Below are positions 52,913 through 60,172 of a stretch of DNA of 64,000 nucleotides, piece after piece. The stretch's first letter is position 1. The number at the start of each line of letters is the position of its first letter. The position numbers and the translations under genes were made by a program. Below the pieces are notes generated by a model that ran no database searches, was not told where the DNA came from, and was given only the letters and a program-made list of their open reading frames with translations. Source of the stretch: Gammaproteobacteria bacterium MFB021 (GTDB taxonomy: Bacteria; Pseudomonadota; Gammaproteobacteria; Pseudomonadales; Halomonadaceae); contig JNVT01000045.1 of assembly GCA_000737985.1 (NCBI GenBank), forward strand, positions 33,782 through 97,781, written 5' to 3'.

Positions 52913-53230
52913 ATGAGAAAATCACTCGCGACCATCGCCTTTGCCGCCCTCACTCTGGGACTCGCCGGTAGTGCCCTGGCCGATAGTGCCGCACTCAAGG
53001 ATGCCCAGCAGGCCAACCAAGAGCCGTTGGCGCCGGGTTCCGGTGTTACCGCCAGCGGTGAGCAGGATGCCTCCTCCTTCTCCGGCGGCAGCGCTGCCAC
53101 CAATCAGTCGCTGGACGCAATGGAGTCGGAGACCGACGGTGCGACCAACATCGAAGATTCGAAATCACTCGACGAGATCAACGCCGAAGGGCACAGCGTC
53201 GAAGCTGGCGACGCCATCAAGAGCCAGTGA
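52913..53230 (+). CDS. Small exported acidic protein, unknown function
   Basis: 105 residues. A clear signal peptide (MRKSLATIAFAALTLGLAG then SALA) is followed by a low-complexity mature part rich in Ser, Ala, Asp and Glu, without Cys or aromatic residues apart from Phe. It is probably periplasmic and disordered. AAAAGGAA lies before the ATG. A strong terminator follows after about 20 bp, so it is a single-gene unit. No family is recognised. Confidence 0.75.
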   Translation: MRKSLATIAFAALTLGLAGSALADSAALKDAQQANQEPLAPGSGVTASGEQDASSFSGGSAATNQSLDAMESETDGATNIEDSKSLDEINAEGHSVEAGDAIKSQ

Positions 53231-53252
53231 AACCCGCCGTGCATCGGTGACG

Positions 53253-53276
53253 AAAGGGGCCCCTGGGCCCCTTTTT
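53253..53276 (+). terminator. Terminator of the small exported protein gene
   Basis: AAAGGGGCCC / GGGCCCCTTT stem with a CT loop and continuing Ts, 23 bp after the stop. Confidence 0.9.
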
Positions 53277-53433
53277 CGTGGTCGCCATTCATCATTGCCC
53301 GTTCTTCGAGCGGGATGGCTGCTCGGCCATGAGCTGCCCGGTCATAAGATCGCACCCGCCACCAAGCACTGAGCGCCGCCGTCCCGGCCCCTCGTGCCGG
53401 GGATCGCTTTACGCCATCGAGCGTCGCCAACTA

Positions 53434-53453
53434 TACTGTATATAAATACACCA
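53434..53453 (+). promoter_or_regulatory. Probable LexA (SOS) box
   Basis: TACTGTATATAAATACACCA: CTGT, eight AT-rich bases, ACAC, one base off the CTGT-N8-ACAG consensus of gammaproteobacteria. It lies 17 bp before the DUF1654 start codon, so LexA bound here would block that gene. Confidence 0.65.
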
Positions 53454-53469
53454 ACAGGTGAGAGACGTC

Positions 53470-53709
53470 ATGATTCTCGCTTTTCCCTCGCCCTACGAGC
53501 GGCTGTCACGCCGCGTCTCACGCGCCATCCAGACCGCCACCTGCCATCGGCGCCAGCAGCTGGTCATCATGCGCCAGCCCGGCGAAACGCAGGACGACTG
53601 GTCTCGACTGATGGCACGCCTAGCGCGTGAGGCGGCGGTGAGCGTCATTTCGATCACCGCCGACGACATCCTGCTGAGCTGGCGCGCCCGAGCCACGGAG
53701 AGTGCCTGA
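53470..53709 (+). CDS. DUF1654 family protein
   Basis: 79 residues. It matches DUF1654: SPYERLSRRVSRAIQ at the start, then a basic middle, GETQDDWSRLMARLA, and a C-terminal ITADDILLSW. These small proteins are common in Pseudomonas and relatives, with no defined function. A LexA box just upstream suggests DNA-damage induction. The ATG at 53470 follows GAGAG; a GTG at 53458 has no ribosome site. Confidence 0.8.
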   Translation: MILAFPSPYERLSRRVSRAIQTATCHRRQQLVIMRQPGETQDDWSRLMARLAREAAVSVISITADDILLSWRARATESA

Positions 53710-53912
53710 GCGCGAGCCGGATATCCGTCAGCAGACGGCACTCCTAGTCGCGTTGCGTGATGGCCGCGTGTAGGGCTGACAGTCAACCAGGCAATAGAGA
53801 ATGGGCGTTGCTATCACTAACTATGTTTGGCGAGTTTGAACGGGTAAAGCGAGGCGTGGCGGGGGCTGCAGGAGAGATGGTGGGCGTGTCTGGACGTGTT
53901 TGAACACTGGAT

Positions 53913-53986
53913 TGGAGCGGGTGAAGGGAATCGAACCCTCGTCTTAAGCTTGGGAAGCTTCTGCTCTACCATTGAGCTACACCCGC
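53913..53986 (-). tRNA. tRNA-Gly (anticodon CCC)
   Basis: Minus-strand cloverleaf of 74 bases including an encoded CCA. Acceptor GCGGGTG pairs with CACCCGC, D-arm GCTC/GAGC, anticodon loop TTCCCAA (anticodon CCC), T-arm GAGGG-TTCGATT-CCCTT. It closely follows E. coli tRNA-Gly(CCC). The outermost anticodon-stem pair appears mismatched (G/A), the only irregularity. Confidence 0.95.
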
Positions 53987-54238
53987 AAGGCTTTCGATAA
54001 TAATTCCAATCACTTAGGTTTGGCAAGCGCAGCGCGCAAGAAAGCGTAGGCCAGGCTCGGCGGCGGCCCGCTACAGCGGCGTGGTAGATGCGTCTGTGAT
54101 CCACCGAAGATGACGCGTGTCAGCTCGAGTCCTCGCCCGTCGAGATCGACCTTGGCCGTTGCGATTGACCACGGCCGTCGCGATCGTCCATGGTCGTGGC
54201 AGCCGAACGTGATCGCGACTGACTGACATGCAATAAGA

Positions 54239-54275
54239 GAAAGCCCGAGCGCGCTGCGATAGCGCTCGGGCTTTC
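54239..54275. terminator. Long hairpin downstream of tRNA region
   Basis: Perfect 14-bp stem GAAAGCCCGAGCGC / GCGCTCGGGCTTTC with a nine-base loop. T-rich bases lie on both sides (GGCTTTCAATC; minus strand TTTCTCTTATT). Confidence 0.75.
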
Positions 54276-54476
54276 AATCAGCATGCGCCTATCCTGCTGA
54301 AAGACTGCGATTCGTTCGCATCCTTGGCAATATCGTCCGTGATCGATTCCAGGCTGTATCCCTACTCGCAGAGAATAACGTCAACTTCTAATACTGTCTA
54401 ATCCAATTGCGTGAAATATCTATAATTTAGATAAGATTTAGATGTTTATATTATTGATGCCGCCATCAGCAAGGGT

Positions 54477-54504
54477 AAAAAAGACCCGATCCTGAGATCG
54501 GGCC
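54477..54504 (-). terminator. Minus-strand intrinsic terminator
   Basis: GGCCCGATC / GATCGGGTC stem (one G-U pair) with a TCAG loop, then TTTTTT on the minus strand. No gene is visible just upstream of it. Confidence 0.8.
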
Positions 54505-54776
54505 GACTAGCGCTGACTCCCTTCCGTACCTACCGGCGGCCTCCTGCCCCCGCATCCCTGGCAAAGCCTCCCTGGCCGGCTCCCGGAGATCCACCCTGAT
54601 CTCGCCTTCACTATCTTGCGCGCATCCGCAAGCTGCTGAACTCAACCCAGGTTAAACAGGCTTCTACTGAAACGTAGTATTTTGTTAATCGGCAGCTGCG
54701 CATTTCACGCTTGCGTGCAAGGTCGACAAGCAGCCGAAAAGAGCAGCCCTCGACTTGAGGTGGCAAAAAATGGACA

Positions 54777-54806
54777 TAAAAAATCCCCGGACAGAAGACC
54801 GGGGAT
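54777..54806 (-). terminator. Minus-strand intrinsic terminator of a candidate sRNA
   Basis: ATCCCCGG / CCGGGGAT stem with an eight-base loop followed by TTTTTT on the minus strand. Confidence 0.85.
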
Positions 54807-54866
54807 CAAGGATCTACAACGAGCGCTTATATTATCAATTCACGAATGACGGATACAGGTCGATAT
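54777..54866 (-). ncRNA. Candidate small RNA (about 90 nt)
   Basis: On the minus strand TTGATT (54902-54897), 18 bases and CAAAAT (54878-54873) form a plausible sigma-70 promoter. The spacer contains an inverted repeat GTAAGA-GATA-TCTTAC, a possible operator. About 90 bases after the expected start lies the strong terminator at 54777-54806. No ORF fits between. It resembles the promoter-terminator layout of intergenic sRNAs; there is no family match. Confidence 0.35.
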
Positions 54867-55175
54867 CGCTCAATTTTGCGTAAGATATCTCTTACAAATC
54901 AAGCCAGTCCCGGCAACATCGGCAGTATTCGGCACCCGATGTGGCACCACCGGCGTCGCAGGCTGACGCCATCTGCATGCTGGCGACACCCGCAGGCGAG
55001 TCGTGCAGGAAGGCCTTCGACGGTGACATGAGTCGCTGGCGTCGACTGGGCAGGGCTCGACCAAGCACCAAACGCCGGGTATCAGACCCACCGCTAGCGT
55101 TGGTGGCATCAGAGTGGGCGACCGAGAGTCATCTCGGGGAAAGAAGAAAGCGTGGGAAAAGAAAAATCGTGGGCA

Positions 55176-55202
55176 AAAAAAGACCCGGCCCGAAGGCCGG
55201 GT
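55176..55202 (-). terminator. Minus-strand intrinsic terminator
   Basis: ACCCGGCC / GGCCGGGT stem with a UUCG-type tetraloop on the minus strand, then TTTTTTT. It lies about 300 bp beyond the LysR stop at 55498 and may end that transcript. Confidence 0.88.
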
Positions 55203-55378
55203 AAGTACGCAGGGGATGTCCCCGCGCCATTATCGACTTTCGTGGCGAAACCAAGGGGCTGAATTCACTACCGAAAGAGGTCTAGATCGTCGCCTGACAC
55301 GACTTCAGCTTGCGCCACAGCGCCTAAGAACGCATTTCCCAACCGCCATGAGCTCATCCGGCGGCAGGACGCCGCGAG

Positions 55379-55465
55379 GGCGCTGTGAATCCTTCCCTGG
55401 GCGCTACCTTTGCCATCCCTGGCATAGGACACTCGCTTTGCCCTGCCCCCGGCGCCCATCGTCAG
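55379..55465. repeat. Intergenic repeat family 2, copy 2
   Basis: 87 bp almost identical to 16639-16726. Here it is flanked by inverted GCATTTCCCAA (about 55332) and TTGGGAATGGGC (about 55471), which may be the true ends of the element. Confidence 0.85.
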
Positions 55466-55497
55466 AGAGTTTGGGAATGGGCTCTAATCCATCGCCG

Positions 55498-56415
55498 CTA
55501 ACGGCTTTCGCCAGCCAGCAGCGCCTTGATCTGCGCCCGCAGCCAGCGACGGAGACGATCTTCGTGGGTGCGCTGATGCCAGGTCTGGATCACCGCCACG
55601 TCATCCAGCGCCAAGGGACAGGGGTGCACCACCAGCCCCGGGATATGCGCCTCGGCTTGGCGCGCCACGCTCTCCAGACAGGTCAACAGCAGATCACTGT
55701 CAACCACCGATAGCGGCGGCGCGAGAAAGCTCGATAGCCCCGCCACCACCCGTCGCGAGCGCCCCATCTCGCGCAGCCGCCGATCGACGAGTCCATCCAG
55801 ATCACCGGTCAACGTCGTGACCAGGTGCTCACATGCCAGATAACTCTCGAGATCCAGCGTCGCCCCGAGGCGCGGATTGTCGGCCGCCGCCAATACCACG
55901 AACCCCTCGGCATGAACCCGCTGCTGGTAATAGCTGGCCGGTAGGTCGGCGTAGAAGCCCGCGATGGCGATATCGCACTCGCCGCTCTCCAGCTCGGCCC
56001 GGGGCAAGCGCCCGCGGGTGTTGTGGGTCACCAGTTGCAGACGCGGCGCCTCGCGCCGGATCAGCGGCAGTAGTCGCGGCAGCAGTAGCTGCTCCATGTA
56101 GTCGGTGGTATAGAGATGCACCCGGTCGTCTCGGGTGAGAAAGTCACTGCCCTCACAGAAGTCGAAGAAGCTCTCCAGCCCGGCCACCAGTTGCTGGACC
56201 CGCGGCGCGAGTTCATGGGCACGAGGCGTCGGCGTCAGCCCCCGCGGCGCCCGCACGAACAGCGCGTCGCCGAAGTCGTGGCGCAGCCGGGCCAGCTTGT
56301 GACTCAGCGCCGGCTGGCTGAGGCCCAGGCGCATCGCGGCCGCAGAGACGCTGCCCTCGGTGTAGAGCACGTGGAACGTGAGCAGCAGGTTGAGATCCTT
56401 GCCCGCAATATTCAT
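55498..56415 (-). CDS. LysR family transcriptional regulator
   Basis: 305 residues. The helix-turn-helix lies in LYTEGSVSAAAMRLGLSQPALSHKLARLRHDFGD, about residues 17-51. The effector domain starts VHLYTTDYMEQLLLPRLLPL, which looks like the NodD/SyrM-type subgroup. It is divergent from the DJ-1-type gene, so it is likely to control that gene and itself. An ATATC-N8-GATAT inverted repeat sits directly upstream of the start codon. Confidence 0.92.
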   Translation of the reverse strand: MNIAGKDLNLLLTFHVLYTEGSVSAAAMRLGLSQPALSHKLARLRHDFGDALFVRAPRGLTPTPRAHELAPRVQQLVAGLESFFDFCEGSDFLTRDDRVHLYTTDYMEQLLLPRLLPLIRREAPRLQLVTHNTRGRLPRAELESGECDIAIAGFYADLPASYYQQRVHAEGFVVLAAADNPRLGATLDLESYLACEHLVTTLTGDLDGLVDRRLREMGRSRRVVAGLSSFLAPPLSVVDSDLLLTCLESVARQAEAHIPGLVVHPCPLALDDVAVIQTWHQRTHEDRLRRWLRAQIKALLAGESR

Positions 56416-56433
56416 ATATCGAATGCCTGATAT
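56416..56433. promoter_or_regulatory. Candidate LysR operator
   Basis: ATATC, eight bases, GATAT in the divergent LysR/DJ-1 gap, adjacent to the LysR start codon. It fits the dyad type bound by LysR proteins. Position would allow autorepression. Confidence 0.4.
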
Positions 56434-56558
56434 CTAAAAACGTCATTTCCCGAATATTACGCCAGCGCCTACCTTGGTACCCAGTAGCCGCCACGTGATC
56501 GGCGGCGCCAGACTAGATTGGGTCGAGAGACCCTTCAGCCATCCGCAAGGAGCCCTTC

Positions 56559-57245
56559 ATGTCACCGCGTATTCTCATCGTTCTGACCTCCCACGACCGC
56601 CTCGGCGACACGGGTGAAAAGACCGGCTTCTGGCTCGAAGAGCTGGCCGCGCCCTACTACGCCTTCAAGGATGCCGGGGCCGAACTCACCCTCGCCTCGC
56701 CCAAGGGTGGCCAGCCGCCGCTCGACCCCAAGAGCGACGCCGAGGAGAGCCAGACCGAGGCGACCCGCCGCTTCCAGCAGGACGACGCAGCCAAGGCGCA
56801 GCTCGCCCACACCCAGCGCCTGTCCGAAGTGAGCGCCGACGACTTCGACGCCGTCTTCTATCCCGGTGGCCATGGCCCGCTGTGGGACCTGGTCGATGAC
56901 GCCGACTCGATCCGCCTGATCGAAACCTTCTGGGCCCAGCATAAGCCGGTGGCGGCGGTGTGCCACGCGCCCATCGTGCTGATCCACGCCAAGGATGCCG
57001 AGGGCCAGCCGCTGGTCAAGGGTCGCGAGGTGACCGGCTTCACCAATGGCGAGGAGGCCGCTGTCGGGTTGACCGAGATCGTGCCGCAGCTGGTCGAAGA
57101 GGCGCTGATCGCCAGCGGCGGACGCTACTCCAAGGCCGATGACTTCGCGCCCTATACCCGCCAGGATGGGCACCTGATCACCGGTCAGAACCCGCCCTCC
57201 TCGGCGCCCGTCGCCGAGTGCCTGCTCGACGCCCTGCGCGGCTGA
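56559..57245 (+). CDS. DJ-1/PfpI family protein (Hsp31/glyoxalase III-like)
   Basis: 228 residues. The nucleophile Cys is at about 135 in PVAAVCHAPIVL, the acidic partner is in GDTGEKTGFWLEELAAPYY (Glu near 19) and the His follows the Cys. LTLASPKGGQPPLDP and VFYPGGHGPLWDL are typical of the Hsp31-like subgroup. These act as glutathione-independent glyoxalase III or deglycase/chaperone, protecting against methylglyoxal. AAGGAG precedes the start. Probably controlled by the divergent LysR. Confidence 0.9.
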   Translation: MSPRILIVLTSHDRLGDTGEKTGFWLEELAAPYYAFKDAGAELTLASPKGGQPPLDPKSDAEESQTEATRRFQQDDAAKAQLAHTQRLSEVSADDFDAVFYPGGHGPLWDLVDDADSIRLIETFWAQHKPVAAVCHAPIVLIHAKDAEGQPLVKGREVTGFTNGEEAAVGLTEIVPQLVEEALIASGGRYSKADDFAPYTRQDGHLITGQNPPSSAPVAECLLDALRG

Positions 57246-57301
57246 GACAAGCGCCACCCGGGCTCTCCTCGGACACCCTCACATCCCGTACAACACCCGC
57301 A

Positions 57302-57324
57302 GACCGGCCTCGTGCCGGTCTTTT
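57302..57324 (+). terminator. Terminator of the DJ-1-type gene
   Basis: GACCGGC / GCCGGTC stem, loop CTCGT, then TTTT, about 57 bp after the stop. Confidence 0.85.
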
Positions 57325-57456
57325 CGTGTGTGGCCGATGACTCTGGGATGTCAGCCGCCAAGCCACCCACGCCCTGCGATGTCGCCTCCTAACATCTAGG
57401 CCAATGACGCTTCGACCAACCATAAATGCGTCACACATTCCCAAAAGAAATCCATA

Positions 57457-57490
57457 GAATAAAAAACATGAATTTTATTCATTGATGAAT
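57457..57490. promoter_or_regulatory. Overlapping dyads upstream of the MFS gene
   Basis: GAATAAAA, eight bases, TTTTATTC (57457-57480) overlaps ATTCA-TTGA-TGAAT (57477-57490), in an AT-rich stretch about 65-100 bp before the MFS start. They look like binding sites for a dimeric regulator; none is encoded next to it. Confidence 0.4.
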
Positions 57491-57554
57491 TTTCCTTAAG
57501 CTCGGCCGAGAGCTCGCCATTACCGCGCGATCTTCTTCTCGCTGCTTTTCACCA

Positions 57555-58769
57555 ATGGTGACGCCGATGTCGCGACATAGCACTGCCTGGAAAATCAACC
57601 TGTGGGTCACGGGGTCGGGGTCTTTCATCAATATCGTCGCCATGACGATCATGCTGCCCTTTCTGCCCCACTACCTCGCCAGCCTCGGTGAGCATTCGCC
57701 AGAAGGGACCTGGATCTGGTCCAGCCTGGTGTACGCGGCAACCTTTATCAGCGCCGCACTCTTCGCACCGCTCTGGGGGCACCTGTCCGACCGTTACGGC
57801 TGCAAGATCAACCTGGTCCGCGCCAGCGTCGGGATGCTGATCTGCATGACCCTGATGGGGGCGGCGACCAGCGCCTGGCAGATGCTCGTGCTGCGGCTGC
57901 TGGCCGGCGTGGCCGGCGGCTACACCTCGGGGGCGACCATCCTCATGGCGAAAGAGGCGCCGGAGGCTCGGGCAGGACAGGCCCAGGGTGTGCTCTTCGC
58001 CTGTATCCTGGGCGGCAGCCTGGCTGGCCCCATGCTGGGTGGGTTCCTTTCCGCCCACGTCGGTATGCGTGACGTGTTCTTCCTCTCCGGCGGCATGATC
58101 CTGCTCAATGTCGTCGCGACCTGCCTGCTGGTCAGGGAAAAGCACGAGCGGCGGGAGTCAAACGCCGAGCAGACGCGCCTCGCTGCGCCTGTCGACTCAA
58201 GGATATGGGTCCTGTTGATCGCGACTACGGGTCTGCTGGTGGCCAATCTATCGATCGATCCCATCATCTACAGCATCGTCGCCAGCATGGACCATCACCC
58301 GCTCGAGACGGCCTCGGCCGCCGGCATCGTGCTGTCCGTCACCGCGCTGGGCAGCCTGCTCTCCGCGCTGGCGCTGGGCCGGCTGGCCGACCGCTACGGC
58401 GCCATGCGCGTCGCCGCCTACGGCTTTGCCGCAGGGGCCGTGCTGATCGTGCCCCAGGCCTTCGTGACGAGCGTCTATCTGCTGATGGGTCTGCGCTTCG
58501 CGATGGGCCTGGCGCTGGGCGGTGTGCTGCCCTGTCTGAAGTCGGCGCTCAAGCATGCCTATCGCGATGGCCGCAGCCTCGGCCGGATCATGGGCCTGTC
58601 GACCTCGTTTCAGTACCTGGGTCAGGTGCTGGGCCCCCTGCTGGGGGGACTGGTGGCTGCCATCTGGGGCACGAGCTACACCTTTCACGTCACAGCTGCG
58701 GTGGCCCTGGCCTGTGCGCTGCTGATGACGCTCGGCCTACGCCGCTCGAGCGCGTCTGATCCATCGTGA
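57555..58769 (+). CDS. MFS transporter
   Basis: 404 residues, 12 helices. Motif A-like GHLSDRYGCKINLVRAS follows helix 2 (about residues 76-92), and GPMLGGFLSAHVG is the motif C-like end of helix 5, as in drug antiporters. The second half repeats with GRLADRYGAMRVAAYG. The substrate is unknown. The start may be the ATG at 57555 or the one four codons on. It ends with a terminator-like hairpin about 30 bp away. Confidence 0.9.
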   Translation: MVTPMSRHSTAWKINLWVTGSGSFINIVAMTIMLPFLPHYLASLGEHSPEGTWIWSSLVYAATFISAALFAPLWGHLSDRYGCKINLVRASVGMLICMTLMGAATSAWQMLVLRLLAGVAGGYTSGATILMAKEAPEARAGQAQGVLFACILGGSLAGPMLGGFLSAHVGMRDVFFLSGGMILLNVVATCLLVREKHERRESNAEQTRLAAPVDSRIWVLLIATTGLLVANLSIDPIIYSIVASMDHHPLETASAAGIVLSVTALGSLLSALALGRLADRYGAMRVAAYGFAAGAVLIVPQAFVTSVYLLMGLRFAMGLALGGVLPCLKSALKHAYRDGRSLGRIMGLSTSFQYLGQVLGPLLGGLVAAIWGTSYTFHVTAAVALACALLMTLGLRRSSASDPS

Positions 58770-58796
58770 TGGGCGGGGGGCGCCAGATGCCAGATA

Positions 58797-58828
58797 TAAA
58801 AAAACCGGCTATTGAGGCCGGTTCTTTT
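58797..58828. terminator. Terminator after the MFS gene
   Basis: AACCGGC / GCCGGTT stem, loop TATTGAG, an A run before it and CTTTT after it, so it can act in both directions. Confidence 0.8.
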
Positions 58829-58834
58829 CAATTC

Positions 58835-59006
58835 GTGGCGGAGAGGGATCATCACCTGGCCGGTCCGGGGCCTGCTCCTCGCGGCTACCGTCGCCCTGGC
58901 CAACCCGGGGTTGATGAGCGACTTCGCGGGCCTGGCCATCATCGCCGTGATCTACCTGGGCTCGCGAGTGCGGCCTTTCGGCTGCATCACTCACCGCTCT
59001 TCCTGA
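58835..59006 (+). pseudogene. C-terminal remnant of a TRAP transporter fused permease
   Basis: Reading WRRGIITWPVRGLLLAATV, then ALANPGLMSDFAGLAIIAVIYLG and a short tail to TGA at 59004. This is the hydrophobic C-terminal helix pattern of 4TM/12TM-fused TRAP permeases (R-LLL-A-LL, P-L-TD-IGLAL). Nothing upstream continues it: the frame begins at the terminator following the MFS gene. It looks like the tail of a gene whose body was lost, perhaps when the MFS gene arrived. Confidence 0.45.
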
Positions 59007-59145
59007 GCCTGCAACTGGAACCAGACAGGGAAAAGCCACCACCCTCCGAGCCCTCGACACCGGGGCTCGGAGAGATGGCTGCCCACGCGTACGAGACGCC
59101 ACTCGCTGCGGAGAAATCCGGTGCGCTCTAAACGGCTGGTGTAGA

Positions 59146-60039
59146 TCAAAGCCTCAAGCGAGAGGCGATAAAATCGAGGAAGGCACCGATTCGCCCCGAC
59201 AGGGCCGTGTTGCGGTAATAGACGGCCTGGACCATTTCGCGAGGGTTTGGACTGATCATGCGATCCGTCATCAGGGTCACCAACCGCCCCTGGACGACAT
59301 CGTCCTGGATCATGAAGCGCGACAGGCAGGCGATCCCCTCGCCGGCCAGGCATAGCTGGCGCATGACCTCCCCGCTGGAGGTACTCAGCCGTGAGCGGAT
59401 GTTGGGGCCCTCTTGCGTCAGCCCCTCCACCGGCCAGCGATTGAGGTTGTCGGCATTCAAAAATCCCAGTAACTGATGATTGCGCAGCGCCGCGGGGCTG
59501 ACCGGCACGCCATGGCGCTCCAGGTACTGCGGACTGGCGACCAGCTGCAGCGGCGAGCGCCCCAGCGGGCGGGCATGCAGGGTGGAATCCTCGAGGCTGC
59601 CGATGCGAATCGCGACATCCGTTCGCTGCTCGAGCAGATTGATGATGTCATCCGAGGCGGAAAGCTCGATCTCGATCCCTGGGTAGTGTTCACGAAAGGC
59701 GCCGATCAGGGGCACCAGCTGATGCAGCACGAAGGGCGTGGCGGCATCCACCCGCAGACGGCCACCGGGGCGCTCTCGACTCAGCCGCATCGCCTCCTCG
59801 GCCTCTTCCAGGGTGTTCAGCCCCTCCCTGACCCGGTCGATGAAGAGACGCCCCTCGCCGGTCAGGGTCACGCTGCGCGTGGTGCGGTTGAGCAAGGGAG
59901 TGTCGAGCTGTTGCTCCAGTCGCTGCACAGCGCGCGATACCCGTGCTACCGGCACCCCCATGAGCCGGGCGGCGGCACTGAACCCCCCACTGTCGACCAC
60001 GGCCACCAAGAGCTGAAGGTCCTCGGTCCGACTCTGCAT
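59146..60039 (-). CDS. LysR family transcriptional regulator
   Basis: 297 residues of the CrgA-like subgroup. HTH in VVDSGGFSAAARLMGVPVARVSRAVQRLEQQL, about residues 14-45; then NRTTRSVTLTGEGRLFIDR and an effector domain (LRVDAATPFVLHQLVPLI). It is divergent from the MFS gene. A perfect ATCAAAA-N11-TTTTGAT site between the genes is its probable operator. It presumably controls the four-gene set on the other strand. Confidence 0.93.
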   Translation of the reverse strand: MQSRTEDLQLLVAVVDSGGFSAAARLMGVPVARVSRAVQRLEQQLDTPLLNRTTRSVTLTGEGRLFIDRVREGLNTLEEAEEAMRLSRERPGGRLRVDAATPFVLHQLVPLIGAFREHYPGIEIELSASDDIINLLEQRTDVAIRIGSLEDSTLHARPLGRSPLQLVASPQYLERHGVPVSPAALRNHQLLGFLNADNLNRWPVEGLTQEGPNIRSRLSTSSGEVMRQLCLAGEGIACLSRFMIQDDVVQGRLVTLMTDRMISPNPREMVQAVYYRNTALSGRIGAFLDFIASRLRL

Positions 60040-60065
60040 ACTCTCCCCATGGCCGCGATACTGTT

Positions 60066-60090
60066 ATCAAAAACGTAAAGGTGTTTTGAT
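60066..60090. promoter_or_regulatory. LysR-type operator (T-N11-A) between LysR and MFS genes
   Basis: Perfect 7-bp arms ATCAAAA and TTTTGAT separated by 11 bases, 27 bp upstream of the LysR start and about 80 bp before the MFS start. This matches the LysR binding rule well. Confidence 0.7.
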
Positions 60091-60172
60091 TTTACCCCGG
60101 TTTATCGCATAAGACAGCCGGCGCAGACTCCGCAGCGTGAAACGTTCCCTCGCTTCCCCAAGGAGATCTGCC

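Larger units (their letters stand above)
53987..55497. other. 1.5-kb gene-poor region
   Basis: No convincing protein gene between the tRNA and the LysR gene at 55498. It contains four hairpin terminators (54239, 54483, 54783, 55183), the last three with minus-strand T runs; an AT-rich stretch at 54380-54460; a promoter-like pair at 54873-54902; and repeat family 2 copy 2 at 55379. Confidence 0.6.

Noticed and set aside
57555..58769. Assigning the MFS gene to tetracycline efflux
   Set aside because: General drug-antiporter motifs are present, but nothing specific for a tetracycline pump.
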